Positions 46,111 through 60,775 of a stretch of 64,000 bases of DNA are shown here, piece after piece. This DNA comes from Onthophagus taurus (taxonomy: Eukaryota; Arthropoda; Insecta; Coleoptera; Scarabaeidae). Every line of letters begins with the position of its first letter. Position 1 is the first letter of the stretch. Both the position numbers and the translations under genes were made by a program. The notes beneath the pieces are model-generated. The model was not told where the DNA came from, did not search any database, and saw only the letters and a list, made by a program, of their open reading frames with translations. The stretch lies in assembly GCF_036711975.1 (NCBI RefSeq), contig NC_091975.1:11472501-11536500 (forward strand). The letters run 5' to 3'.

Positions 46111-49100
46111 TAAACGCTATTTTATTATAATTTTCATAAATCTATCTTCATAAACAAAGAAATTATGATTTTTTAAATTAATTACTTTACAATCGATAAA
46201 AAAATTAATAATTTAATTTTTTTCTCAAAATTTTTTTATATAAACTTTTTAAACATTATACATGATTCGAAAGAAGACATCTTCAGCGTTAATTTGAGAT
46301 ATGAATCAATTCTCCATCTTCATAAATACAGAAGTTATGATTTTTTTAAGTTAACTACTTTTCAATTGATATAAAATTATTTAATAAAAATTATTAATCT
46401 TTTTCTCAAAATTTTTTTATATAAACGTTTTAAACATTATACATGTTTCGAAAGAAGACATCTTCAGCTTTAATTTGAGATATAAATCAATTCTCCATTT
46501 TCATAAGTAAAGAAGTTATGATTTTTTTTTATTAACCATTTTTCAATCGATGTAAAGTTATCTAATAAAAATTATTAATTTTTTTCTAAAATTTTTTTAT
46601 ATAAACTTTTTAAACATTATACATGTTTCGAAAGAAGACATCTTCAGCTTTAATTTAAGATAAGAATCAATCCTCCATCTTCATAAATACAGAAGTTATG
46701 ATTTTTTTAAATTAACTACTTTTCAATTGATATAAAATTATATAATTAAAATTATTAATCTTTTTCTCAAAATTTTTTTATATAAAGTTTTTAAACATTA
46801 TACGTGTTTCGAAAGAAGACATATTCAGCTTTAATTTGAGATATAAATCAATTCTCCATCTTCATAAATAAAGGAGTTATGATTTTTTAAAATTAACCAT
46901 TTTTCAATCGATGTAAAGTTATTATTAGATTTTTTCTCAAAATTTTTTTATATAAACATTTTAAACATTATACATGTTTCGAAAGAAGACATCTTCAGCT
47001 TTAATTTGAGATATAAATCAATTCTCCATCTTCATAAATAAAGAAGTTATGATTATTTAAAATTAACCATTTTTCAATCGATGTAAAGTTATTTAATAAA
47101 AATTATTAATCTTTTTCTCAAAATTTTTTTATATAAACATTTTAAACATTATACATGTTTCGAAAGAAGACATCTTCAGCTTTAATTTAAGAGATGAATT
47201 AATTCTCCATCTTCATAAATAAAGAAGTTTTGATTTTTTTTAAATTAATCATTTTTCAATCGATGTAAAGTTACCTAATACAAATTATATATTAATATTT
47301 TTCTCAAAATTTTTTATATAAACTTTTTAAACATTATACCTGTTTCGAAAGAAGACATCTGCAGCTTTAATTTGAGATATGAATTAATTCTCCATCTTCA
47401 TAAATACAGAAGTTACGATTTTTTTAAATTAACCATTTGTCAATCGATGTAAAGTTGTCTAATAAAAATTATTAATCTTTTTCTCAAAATTTTTTATATA
47501 AACGTTTTAAACATTATACATGATTCGAAAGAAGACATCTTCAGCTTTAATTTGAGATATAAATCAATTCTCCATCTTCATAAGTAAAGAAGTTATGATT
47601 TTTTTTAAAATTAACCATTTTTCAATCGATGTAAAGTTATCTAATAAAAATTATTAACCTTTTTTTAAGAATTTTTTTATATAAACTTTTTAAACATTAT
47701 ACTTGTTTCGAAAGAAGGCATCTTCAGCTTTAATTTGAGATATGAATCAATTCTCCATCTTCATAAATACAGAAGTTATGATTTTTTTAAATTAACTACT
47801 TTTCAATTGATATAAAATTATTTAATTAAAATTATTAATCTCTTTCTCAAAATTTTTTTATAAACATTTTGAACATTATACATGTTTCGAAAGAAGACAT
47901 CTTTAATTTAAGATATAAATCAATTCTCCATCTTTATAAGTAAAGAAATTATGATTTCTGTAAAATTAACCATTTGTAAATCGATGTAAAGTTATCTAAT
48001 AAAAATTATTAATCATTTTCTCAAAATTTTTTTATATAAACTTTTTAAACATTATACATGTTTCGAAAGAAGACCTCTTCAGCTGTAATTTGAGGTATGA
48101 ATCAATCCTCCATCTTCATAAATAAAGAAGTTATGATTTTTTTTTAAATTAACCATTTGTCAATCGATGTAAAGTTATCTAATAAAAATTATTAACCTTT
48201 TTCTCAAAATTTTTTTATATAAACTTTTTAAACATTATACATGTTTCGAAAGAAGACATCTTCAGCTTTAATTTAAGATAAGAATCAATCCTCCATCTTC
48301 ATAAACACAGAAGTTATGATTTTTTTAAATTAACTACTTTTCAATTGACATAAAATTATATAATTAAAATTATTAATCTTTTTCTCAAAATTTTTTTATA
48401 TAAACTTTTTAAACATTATAGACGTTTCGAAAGAAGACATCTTCAGCTTTAATTTGAGATATAAATCAATTCTCCATCTTCATAAATACAGAAGTTCTGA
48501 TTTTTTTAAATTAACCATTTTTCAATCGATGTAAAGTTATTTAATAAAAATTATTAATCTTTTTCTCAAAATTCTTTTATATAAACGTTTTAAGCATTAT
48601 ACATGTTTCGAAAGAAGACATCTTCAGCTTTAATTTAAGATAAGAATCAATCCTCCATCTTCATAAATACAGAAGTTATGATTTTTTTAAATTAACTACT
48701 TTTCAATTAATATAAAATTATTTAATTAAAATTATTAATTTTTTTCTAAAATTTTTTTTATATTAACGTTTTAAACATTATACATGTTTCGAAAGAAGAC
48801 ATCTTCAGCTTTAATTTGAGATATGAATCAATTCTCCATCTTCATAAATACAGAAGTTATGATTTTTTTAAATTAACCATTTGTCAATCGATGTAAAGTT
48901 ATTTAATAAAAATTATTAATCTTTTTCTCAAAATTTTTTTATATAAACATTTTAAACATTATGCATGTTTCGAAAGAAGACATTTTCAGCTTTAATTTGA
49001 GATATGAATCAATTCTCCATCTTCATAACTAAAGAAGTTACGATTTTTTTAAATTAACCATATTTAACCTGTCAAAAGAATGTCATCATACTTTTTAATT

Positions 49101-51345
49101 TTTCTCAAAATTTTTATAATCCAACCTATATGTTATTATATATCATTGAAAAGTAGAGAGTTGAGGCTTTAATTTGATATAAAAATCATTAATTAATATC
49201 CATAAATAACGCCACAGCGATTTTTCGAATTTCTTTCATTTTTATTCCAAATTAGATTATGACCAAAATTACTTATTTATTACTTATCTCAATATTTTTA
49301 TAATCCAACCTATATGTTATTATATATCATTGAAAACTAGAGAGTTGAGGCTTTAATTTGAGATATAAATTAATTCTCCATCTTCATAAATAAAGAAGTT
49401 ATGATTTTTATTTAATTAACCATTTTTCAATCGATGTAAAGTTATCTAATTAATTTTTTTCTCAAATTTCTTTTATATAAACGTATTAATAATTATACAT
49501 GTTTCGAAAGAAGACATCTTCAGCTGTAATTTGAGATATAAATCAATTCTCCATCTTTATAAATAAAGAAGTTACGATTTTTTTTAAATTAACCACTTTT
49601 CAAGCGATGTAAATTAATTTTTTTCTCAAAATTTTTTTATATAAACGTTTTAATAATTATACATGTTTCGAAAGAAGACATCTTCAGCTTTAATTTGAGA
49701 TATAAATCAATTCTCCATCTTTATACATAAAGAAATTACGATTTTTTTTAAATTAACTACTTTTCAAGCGATGTAAATAAATTTTTTTCTCAAAATTTTT
49801 TTATATAAACGTTTTAATAATTATACATGTTTCGAAAGAAGACATCTTCAGCTTTAATTTGAGATATAAATCAATTCTCCATCATTATAAATAAAGAAGT
49901 TACGATTTTTTTTAAATTAACTACTTTTCAAGCGATGTAAATAAATTTTTTTCTCAAAATTTTTTTATATAAACGTTTTAATAATTATACATGTTTCGAA
50001 AGAAGACATCTTCAGCTTTAATTTAAGATATAAATCAATCCTCCATCTTTATAAATAAAGAAGTTATGATTTTTTTAAATTAACTACTTTTCAATTGACA
50101 TAAAATTATTAATCTTTTTCTCAAAATTTTTTTATATAAACTTTTTAAACATTATACATGTTTCGAAAGAAGACATCTTCACCTTTAATTTGAGATATGA
50201 ATCAATTCTCCATCTTCATAAATACAGAAGTTATGATTTTTTTAAATTAACTACTTTTCAATTGATATAAAATTATTTAATTAAAATTATTAATCCTTTT
50301 CTCAAAATTTTTTTATATAAACGTTTTAAACATTATACATGTTTCGGAAGAAGACATCTTCAGCTGTAATTTGAGATATGAATCAATCCTCCATCTTCAT
50401 AAATAAAGAAGTTACGATTTTTTCTAAATTAACCACTTTTCAAGCGATGTGAATTAATTTTTTTCTCAAAATTTTTTTATATAAACGTTTTAATAATTAT
50501 ACATGTTTCGAAAGAAGACATCTTCAGCTTTAATTTGAGATATAAATCAATTCTCCATCTTTATAAATAAAGAAGTTACGATTTTTTTTAAATTAACCAC
50601 TTTTCAAGCGATGTAAATTAATTTTTTTTTTCAAAATTTTTTATATAAACGTATTAATAATTATACATGTTTTGAAAGAAGACATCTTCAGCTTTAATTT
50701 GAGATATAAATCAATTCTCCATCTTCATAAATAAAGGAGTTATGATTTTTTAAAATTAACCATTTTTCAATCGATGTAAAGTAATTATTAGGTTTTTTCT
50801 CAAATTTTTTTTATATAAACATTTAAAACATTATACATGTTTCGAAAGAAGACATATTCAGCTTTAATCTAACATATGAATTAATTCTCCATCTTCATAA
50901 ATACAGAAGTTATGAATTTTTTAAATTAACTACTTTTCAAGTAATATAAAATTATTTAATTAAAATTATTAATGTTTTTCTCAAAATTTTTTTATATAAA
51001 CGTATTAATAATTATACATGTTTTGAAAGAAGACATCTTCAGCTTTAATTTGAGGTATGAATCAATTCTCTATCTTCGTAAGTAAAGAAGTTATGATTTT
51101 TTTTTAAATTAATCATTTTTCAATCGATGTAAACTTAGCTAATACAAATTATATATTAATGTTTTTCTCAAAATTTTTTTATATAAACGTTTTAATAATT
51201 ATACATGTTTCGAACGAAGACATCTTCAGCTTTAGTTTGAGATACAAATCAATTCTTCATCTTCATAAAGAAAGAAGTTATGATTTCTCTCGTAAGTCAC
51301 GTTCTTTTTGGGTACGAAGTATTCTTCAAATATCTTTTTTAATAT
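46111..51345 (+). repeat. satellite F: ~180-bp monomers, about 29 copies
   Basis: GAAAGAAGACATCTTCAGC recurs near 46269, 46450, 46630, 46811, 46981 and 47162. Most spacings are 180-181 bp, with shorter 163-170 bp versions, mainly near 49500-50000. The core is CAGCTTTAATTTGAGATATA, then TCAATTCTCCATCTTCATAA and GAAGTTATGATTTTTT. Near 49060-49340 a diverged variant with CCAACCTATATGTTATTATA occurs twice. Confidence 0.94.
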
Positions 51346-51379
51346 TAATTTAACTTTTCATACACTTACTTACCATTAG

Positions 51380-51800
51380 CAACCATTCAACCACTACTGA
51401 CTACAGAGCCAATTGAGTTGACTACATCTCTATCTACTACAATGGCTCTCTTTCGTTTGTGACTTGTAGAGCATTTAAATGGAAATAAGGGGATGTATTT
51501 CCTTTGGCCTGCTGATATAATTGATGGCACCAAGTCAGCACTCTCTCGGATCTGCCATGCTCCATCCTGAGTACTTGCCCTAGTTATCGTAGGTGTTTTG
51601 CTTTTATAAAACGTACTATATCCTGGCCCCCATCATACTATCCAGCTCTTCCTCCTTTCTTCTTTCTGTGCCATCACGTTTTAGCCGTATAGGTCTTATT
51701 AGCATTTTATGTATTCTAAACTTGGTCTTTCTGCTGACGATTTTTGAGCATACAAGACTTTTATTGGCATAGTTGCAGTAATTGAGTTAATCTTGGCATA
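51380..51800 (-). pseudogene. LINE ORF2 C-terminal relic
   Basis: Minus-strand translation gives RPIRLKRDGTERRKEEELDSMMG, then after stops KQNTYDN*GK and ...MADP. This is the order found at the end of several insect non-LTR polymerases (a basic stretch, RREEELD..G, then FIK.QRLRWLGH). Several stops are present. It is not joined to the 5'-side LINE fragment at 3622. Degenerate, so the match is moderate. Confidence 0.5.
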
Positions 51801-51884
51801 GTTGATTTCTCGTTGAAGTAAAATATCATTTGAAATCGATTATTTTAACAATACTTTTCGATATATCCACTAGGTGGCGCCGTA

Positions 51885-52045
51885 TAGTGATACAAAAACG
51901 AATATTTTTGACATTATCTCAATAATTATTGATCGTATCAAATCTTTTATAAACAAAATTTGTTTAGAATCAAATTACAAACAATTTTTGTTAATAAAAT
52001 TTTCTAAAATAACATAATGTTAATTTCCCTCTGAATAGTATAGCT
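51885..52045. repeat. lone diverged monomer of satellite C
   Basis: ACAAAATTTGTTTAGAATCA, TTAATAAAATTTTCTAAAAT and TTAATTTCCCTCTGAATAGT match right-arm monomers of the 25-32 kb block. One isolated copy, about 20 kb away. Confidence 0.8.
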
Positions 52046-52950
52046 TAAAACGTTTTAATTTTATTCCTTGAACTTAATAAATATTCAATTGTATAATAAT
52101 TTGAACTGTAGAACTCTCAGGTGATTTTACTTTACTCATTATGTTAATCAAACCCATTCAATTAACAATTAACATCCGAGTTTGTTTACCTACCTTTTAA
52201 GATTGACTCATATTCTACGAGAAACTACGTCTCATTAACACAAATCTCTCCTATTCTTTCAATCAACAATAATAAAAGCATAAAAGACGAATTGGCATTG
52301 AGTAAGGTCAATAACTGGTCAACCTTAACAATCCCCATCTTGTTATTCCCGAGTATGTAATAAATAAATTAATCAGTTAGATAAAATGTTATTATTTAAG
52401 GTAAAAATACGATGTAAGAGATTGCTTATTATTATTTAAAACAACATAAAGAAACGTGAATGGGTAATAAAAAAGTGTATTTGTAAACAATTTTTTTTAA
52501 ACAACGTTGGATGTTGCAAATTTTTTCTCGATTACGTTGGTCTATTACGATTTTTTTGCGCGCATTTTATGAAAATGAACGCATTTTGAGTTACCCTCTT
52601 GTACCTGTGGCATTTGCGAGAGGTAAATGCAATGAAAACAAGCGTTTTCATCATAAAAAGGAATTACGATCAATACTCTTTTGAATTATGCATGGGATTT
52701 AATAATTAAAAAGGAATAGGTGAGACAAAAACGATTGAGAGTTAATGTTAATTAATTTAACCAGAATTTGTTTTGATTTTTTGATGATTAATGTGAGTCA
52801 TTAACGTTATCTGCGAAGGTCGCAAATATTTTGTGGCACAATTAACATAACAAAAACATTCTTGTTTTTGCATTTCTAAGTTAGTGGGAATTTTGTATTT
52901 TCTTAATTAATTTATGGAAATTTTCTATTTATAATAATTATCGTTGTATA
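52046..52950. other. unique AT-rich spacer, no gene recognised
   Basis: No convincing open frame or RNA gene was seen on either strand. Several GTTAATTAA-type strings occur but no clear repeat. Confidence 0.45.
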
Positions 52951-55900
52951 CAGTGTTCGCCAAAAACAAGAAATTTTAATAATATTAATCATATCATGAC
53001 TCTTAAAAATAGAGATAATATGATTTTTTTTTAATTTTGTATTATTATTATTTTATAAATTTTTTGTGGAAATTTCAATAATATTATATTATTTCTTTTG
53101 TATCATATCATAAACTAGAATCTTTAAGCTATAATTTAACATACATATCATATCGTGATTCTTAATAATACAGATGATATGATTTTTTGAAAACTTCGTA
53201 TTCTTTATCATTTATAAATATTACAATTTCTTGCATAACAATTCATTCCTGAAAATTTTATTAATATTATCTCATAGTTTTTATATCATATCATAAACTA
53301 CAATCTTTAAGCTTCAATTTAACATTCATATCATATCGTGATTATCAAAAACATAGAAGATATGATTTTTTGAAAATTTCGTATTATTATTGATTTATAA
53401 TTGACAATTTCTTCTTTAACAAGTTATTTCTCGAAATATCATTAACATTACCTAACAGTTTTAATATCATATCATAAACTGCAATCTTTAAGCTTCAATT
53501 TAACATACAAATCATATCATGATTCTTAAAAATACAGATGATATGATTTTTTGAAAACTTCGTATTCTTTAACATATATAAATATTACAATTTCTTCCTT
53601 AACACTTTATTCCAGGAAATTTCATTAATATTATATCATAGTTTTTATATCATATCATAAACTACAATTTTTAAGCTTCAGTTTAACATACATATCATAT
53701 CATGATTCTTAATTATACAGATGATATGATTTTTTGAAAGTTTTGTATTCTTTATCATTTATGAATATGACAATTTCGTCTTTAACAATTTATTCCTGGA
53801 AATTTCATTGATATTATCTCATAGTTTTTATATCATATCATATACTACCATCTTTAAGCTTCAATTTAACATACATATCATATCGTTATTCTCAAAAATA
53901 TAGAAGATATGATTTTTTGAAAATTTCGTATTATTATTGATTTATAATTGACAATTTCTTCTTTAACAAGTTATTTTTCGAAATTTCATTAACATTACCT
54001 AACAATTTTCATATCATATCATAAACTGCAATCTTTAAGCTTCAATTTAACATACAAATCATATCATGATTCTTAAAAATACAGATGATATGATTTTTTG
54101 AGGATTTCGTATTCTGTTTAATGTACAAATTTGACAACATTATCTTTAACACTTTATTCCTGGAAATTTCATTAATATTATATCATAGTTTTTATATCAT
54201 ATCATAAACTACAATCTTTAAGGTTCAGTTTAACATACATATCATATCGTGATTCTTAATAATACAGATGATATGATTTTTTGAAAATTTCGTATTCTTT
54301 ATCATTTATGAATATAACAATTTCATCTCTAACAATTTATTCCTGGAAATTTCATTGATATTATCTCATAGTTTTTATATCATATCATATACTACAATCT
54401 TTAAGCTTCAATTCAACATACATATCATATCGTGATTATCAAAAACATAGAAGATATGATTTTTTGAAAATATCGTATTATTATTGATTTATAATTGACA
54501 ATTTCTCCTTTAACAAGTTATTTCTCGAAATTTCATTAACATTACCTAACAGTTTTAATATCATATCATAAACTGCAATCTTTAAACTTCAATTTAACAT
54601 ACAAAACATATCATGATTCTTAAAAATACAGATGATATGATTTTTTGAAAATTTCGTATTATTATTGATTTATAATTGACAATTTCTTCTTTAACAAGTT
54701 ATTTTTCGAAATTTCATTAACATTACCTAACAATTTTAATATCATATCATAAACTGCAATCTTTAAGCTTCAATTTAACATACAAATCATATCATGATTC
54801 TTAAAAATACAGATGATATGATTTTTTGAAAATTTCGTATTATTATTGATTTATAATTGACAATTTCTTCTTTAACAAGTTATTTCTCGAAATTTCATTA
54901 ACATTACCTAACAGTTTTAATATCATATCATAAACTGCAATCTTTAAACTTCAATTTAACATACAAATCATATCATGATTCTTAAAAATACAGATGATAT
55001 GATTTTTTGAAAACTTCGTATTCTTTATCATATATAAATATTACAATTTCCTCCTTAACACTTTATTCCTGGAAATTTCATTAATATTATATCATAGTTT
55101 TTATATCATATCATAAACTACAATCTTTAAGCTTCAGTTTAACATACATATAATATTATGATTCTTAATTATACAGATGATATGATTTTTTGAAAATTTC
55201 GTATTCGTTATCATTTATGAATATGACAATTTCGTCTTTAACAATTTATTCCTGGAAATTTCATTGATATTATCTCATAGTTTTTATATCATATCATATA
55301 CTACAATCTTTCAGCTACAAATTTAACATACATATCATATCGTTATTCTCAAAAATATAGAAGATATGATTTTTTGAAAATTTCAAATTATTTTTGATTT
55401 GTAATTGACAATTTCTTCTTTAATAATTTTTTCCTGGAAATTTCATCAATATTATCTCATAGTTTTTATATCATATCATAAATTACAATCTTTAAGCTTC
55501 AATTTAACATAGAAATCATATCACGATTCTTAAAAATACAGATGATATGATTTTTTGAGGATTTCGTATTCTGTTTAATGTATAAATTTGACAACATTAT
55601 CTTTAACACTTTATTCCTGGAAATTTCATTAATATTATCTCATAGTTTTTATATCACATCATAAACTACAATCTTTAAGCTTCAGTTTAACATACATATC
55701 ATATCATGATTCTTAATAATACAGATGATATGATTTTTTAAAAATTTCGTATTCTTTATCATTTATGCATATGACAATTTCGTCTTTAACAATTTATTCC
55801 TGGAAATTTCATTGATATTATCTCATAGTTTTTATATCATATCATATACTATAATCTTTAAGTTTCAATTTAACATAGATATCATATCGTTATTCTCAAA

Positions 55901-58900
55901 AATATAGAAGATATGATTTATTGAAAATTTGAAATTATTTTTGATTTATAATTGACAATTTCTTCTTTAATAATTTTTTCCTGGAAATTTCATTAATATT
56001 ATCTCATAGTTTTTATATCATATCATAAACTACAATCTTTAAGCTTCAATTTAACATACAAATCATATCATGATTCTTAAAAATGCATATATGGTTTTTT
56101 TGAAAATTTTGTACTCCTTTTGATTTATAAATATGAGAATTTCTTCTTCAACAATTTATTTCTGGAAATTTCATTAATATTATCTTATGGTTTTAATATC
56201 ATATCATAAACTACAATCTTTAAGCTTCAATTTAACATACATATCATATCATGATTCTTAAAAATGCAGCTGATATGATTTTTTGAAAATTTCGTACTCT
56301 TTTTTATTTACACTTAAGACAATTTCTTCTTCAACAATTTATTCCTGGAAATTTCATTAATATTATCTTATGGTTTTAATATCATATCATAAACTACAAT
56401 CTTTAAGCTTCAATTTAACATACATATCATATCACGATTCTTAAAAATGCAGATGATATGGTTTTTTGAAAATTTCATATTCTCTTAGATTTATAAATAT
56501 GAAAATTTCTTCTTTAACAATTTATTCCTGGAAATTTCATTAATATTACCTAATAGTTTTTATATCATATCATAAACTACAATTTTTAAGCTTCAATTTA
56601 ACATATAAATCATATCATGATTCTTAAAAATGCAGCTGATATGATTTTTTGAAAATTTCGTACTCTTTTTTATTTATACTTAAGACAATTTCTTCTTCAA
56701 CAATTTATTCCTGGAAATTTCATTAATATTATCTTATGGTTTTAATATCATATCATAAACTACAATCTTTAAGCTTCAATTTAACATATATATCATATCA
56801 CGATTCTTAAAAATATAGATGATATGGTTTTTTGAAAATTTCATATTCTCTTAGATTTATAAATATGAGAATTTCTTCTTTAACAATTTATTCCTGGAAA
56901 TTTCATTAATATTACCTAATAGTTTTTATATCATATCATAAACTACAATCTTTAAGCTTTAATTTATTATACATATCATATCGTTATTCTCAAAAATATA
57001 GCAGATATGATTTTTTGAAAATTTCGTGTTATTTTTGATTTTTCTTTAATAATTATTTTCCTGGATGTTTCAATAATATTACCTAACAGTTTTAATATAA
57101 TATCATAAACTTGAAGCTTTAAGCTTCAATTTAGCATACAAATTATATCATGATTCTTAAAAGTGCAGATGATATGGTTTTTTGAATGTTCGTACTTTTT
57201 TCTTCAACAATTTATTCCTGGAAATTTCATTAATATTATCTTATGGTTTTTATATCATATCATAAACTATCATTTTTAAGCTTCAATCTAACATACATAT
57301 CATATGCTGATTCGTAGAAATACAAATGACATGATTTTTTGAAAATTCGCGATATTACAAATTACAAATTGGCTGGAAATTTCAATACTATTATGTTATA
57401 GTTTCTATATCATATCATAAAATACAATCTTTAAGCTTCAATTTAACATATAAATCATATCATGATTCTTAAAAATGCAGCTGATATGATTTTTTGAGGA
57501 TTTCGTATTCTATTTAGTGTATAAATTTGACAACATTATCTTTAACACTTTATTTCTGGAAATTTCATTAATATTATATCATAGTTTTTATATCATATCA
57601 TAAACTACAATATTTAAGCTTCAATTTAACATACATATCATATCATGATTCCTAATAATACAGATGATATGATTTTTTGAAAATTTCGTATTCTTTATCA
57701 TTTATGAATATGACAATTTCGTCTTTAACAATTTATTCCTGGAAACTTCATTGATATTATCTCATAGTTTTTGTATCATATCATAAATTACAATCTTTAA
57801 GCTTCCATTTAACATACATATCATATCGTAGTTCTCAAAAACATAGAAGATATGATTTTTTGAAAATCTCGTGTTATTTTTGATTTAAAATTGACAATTT
57901 CTTCTTTAATAATTTTTTCCTGGAATTTTCATCAATATTATCTCATAGTTTTTATATCATATCATAAATTACAATCTTTAAGCTTCAATTTAACATACAA
58001 ATCATATCATGATTCTTAAAAACGCAGATGATGTGATTTTTTGAAAATTTCGTATTCTGTTTAATGTATAAATTTGATAATTTTGTCTTTAACACTTTAT
58101 TCCTGGAAATTTCATTAATATTATATCATAGTTTTTATATCATATCATAAACTACAATCCTTAAGCTCCAATTTAACACAGATATCATATGCTGATTCGT
58201 AGAAATACAAATATGATTTTTTGAAAATTCGCGATATTACTAATAACAAATTTGCTGGAAATTTTAGTAATATTATGTTATACTTTTTATATCATATCAT
58301 AAACTAGAATCCTTAAGCTCCAATTTAACATAGATATCATATGCTGATTCGTAGAAATACAGATGATATGATTTTTTGAAAATTCGTATTAATTTTGATT
58401 TATAAATTAGACAATTACTTCTTTAACATTTTTTTCCTGGAAATTTCAATGATATAATCTAATACTTTTTATATCATATCATAAACTGCAATCTTTAAGC
58501 TTCAATTTAACATACATATCATATCGTGATTCTTAAAATTGCAGATAATATGGTTTTTTGAAAATATCGTATTCTTCATGATATATAAATTTGACAATTT
58601 CTTCTTCAACAATTTATTCTTGGAAATTTCATTAATATTATCTCATAGTTTTTATATCATATCATAGACTACAATCTTTAAGCTTTAATTTAACATACAT
58701 ATCATATCATGATTCTCAAAATTATAGTGGATATGATTTTTTTAAGTGTAGTATTATTTTTGACAATTACTTCTTTAATAATTTTTTCATGGATATTTCA
58801 ATAATATTACCTATCAGTTTTCATCTATTATCATAAACTATAGTCTTTAAGCTTCAATTTAACATACAAATCATATCGTGATTCTTAAAAACATAGATGA

Positions 58901-60476
58901 TATGGTTTTTTGAAAATTTCATATTCTTTATGATTTATAAATTTGACAATTTTTTTTTAATAATGTATTCCTGGAAATTTCATTAATATTATCTCATAGT
59001 TTTTATAACATATCATAAACTACAATCTTTAAGCTTCAATTTAACATACATATCATATCATGATTCTCAAAATTATAGTAGATATGATTTTTTTAAATTT
59101 AGTATTATTTTTGACAATTCTTTATTAATTTTTTCATGGATATTTCAATAATATTACATATCAGTTTTCATATATTATCATAAACTACCGTCTTTAAGCT
59201 TCAATTTAACATACAAATCATATCATGATTCTTAAAACCATAGATGATATGATTTTTTTAAATTCATATTATTTTTGATGAATAATTAACAATTTCTTCT
59301 TTAATAATTTTATCCTGGATATTTTAATAATATTACCTAATAGTTTTTATATCATATCATAAACTACAATCTTTAAGCTTCAATTTAACATATATATCAT
59401 ATCATGATTCTTAAAAACACAGATGATATGGTTTTTTGAAAATGTCGTACTTTTTTTATTTATAATTATGACAATTTCTTCTTCAACAATTTATTCCTGG
59501 AAATTTCATTAATATTATCTCATAGTTTTTATATCATATTATAAACTACAATCTTTAAGCTTCAATTTAACATACAAATCATATCATAATTCTCAAAATT
59601 ATAGTAAATATGATTTTTTTAAATTTAGTATTATTTTTGACAATTCTTTATTAATTTTTTCCTGGATATTTTAATAATATTAGCTATCAGTTTTCATATA
59701 TTATCATAAACTACAGTCTTTAACCTTCAATTTAATATACAAATCATATCATGATTCTTAAAACCATAGATGATATGGTTTCTTGAAAATTTCATATTCT
59801 TTATAATTTATAAATTTGACAATATCTTTTTTAGCAATGTATTCCTGGAAATTTCATTAATATTATTTCATAGTTTTTATATCAGATCATAAACTACAAT
59901 CTTTAAGCTTCAATTTAACATACATATCATATCGTGATTCTCAAAAATATAGTAGATATAATTTTTTTTAAATTTCGTATTATTTTTGAAGAATAATTAA
60001 CAATTTCTTCTTTAATAATTTTTTCCTGGATATTTTAATAATGTTACCTAATAGCTTTTATATCATATCATAAACTACTATCTTTAAGCTTCAATTTAAC
60101 ATACAAATCATATCATGATTCTTAAAAATGCAGATGATATGGTTTTTTGAAAATTTTGTACTCTTTCTTATTTATAATTATGACAATTTCTTCATCAACA
60201 ATGTATTCCTGGAAATTTCATTAATATTATCTCATAGTTTTTATATCATATCATAAACTACAATCTTTAAGCTTCAATTTAACAAACATATCATATCATG
60301 ATTCTCAAAAATACAAATGATATGATATTTTTAAAAAATCGTACAATATTATCTTATCATTTTTATATCTCATCATTAATTACAATCTTTAATCTTCAAT
60401 TTAACATAGAAATCACATCAAGATACTTAAAAATACTTTAAAAAACACTTTATTTCTAACTTTTTAGCGAACACTG
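52951..60476. mobile_element. satellite G block bounded by TA-flanked inverted repeats (Tc1/mariner-like borders), 7,526 bp
   Basis: The left edge is TA followed by CAGTGTTCGCCAAAAA (52951-52966). The right edge is the inverted TTTTTAGCGAACACTG (60461-60476) followed by TA. The 16-bp inverted repeats differ at one base. TA at both sides and termini starting CAGTG are typical of Tc1/mariner-type elements. The interior is almost entirely about 41 copies of a ~180-bp satellite and has no transposase. A short MITE whose interior expanded into a satellite would look like this. Confidence 0.7.
52967..60460 (+). repeat. satellite G: ~180-bp monomers, about 41 copies
   Basis: TATCATATCATAAACTACAA, then TTTAAGCTTCAATTTAACAT, recur about every 180 bp (53122, 53305, 53486 and onward). 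Each copy ends with CAGATGATATGATTTTTTGA and TTCCTGGAAATTTCATTAAT. Several subtypes differ by TTATCATTTATGAATATGAC, GATTTATAATTGACAATTTC or GTTTAATGTATAAATTTGAC and reappear in a partly ordered way. Confidence 0.95.
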
Positions 60477-60589
60477 TATTAATTCAATAATTAACATCAC
60501 TTCAAACCAGATTTTTTGCACCGATATCATTGTTTTGTTTATTACCGCCTCCGTTATAACCCCACTTAATGTTTACGATTAGCGTTAGC

Positions 60590-60597
60590 TATATAAA
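60590..60597 (+). promoter_or_regulatory. TATA box of the AGMO-like gene
   Basis: TATATAAA lies 186 bp before the ATG. A TTCAGATT initiator-like string is at 60628-60635, a little farther than usual from the TATA box, so the exact start is uncertain. The satellite element ends 113 bp upstream. Confidence 0.6.
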
Positions 60598-60775
60598 CGG
60601 GAAAATAAAGTCACGGGCCACCTGACATTCAGATTATCAGCAAACTCAGCCAACAAAACGTTCTAAATACGAACTCTAACACGATTACGACCAACGTGCC
60701 TTCTATAAATAACTTGAAAACATTTCGCATTAAATTTAGTGCAGCTAGTTAAAGTGAAGTTTTGAATCAACAGAG

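Noticed and set aside
51159..51353. ORF of 64 codons at the end of satellite F
   Set aside because: AT-rich chance frame in repeat sequence with no recognisable domain.
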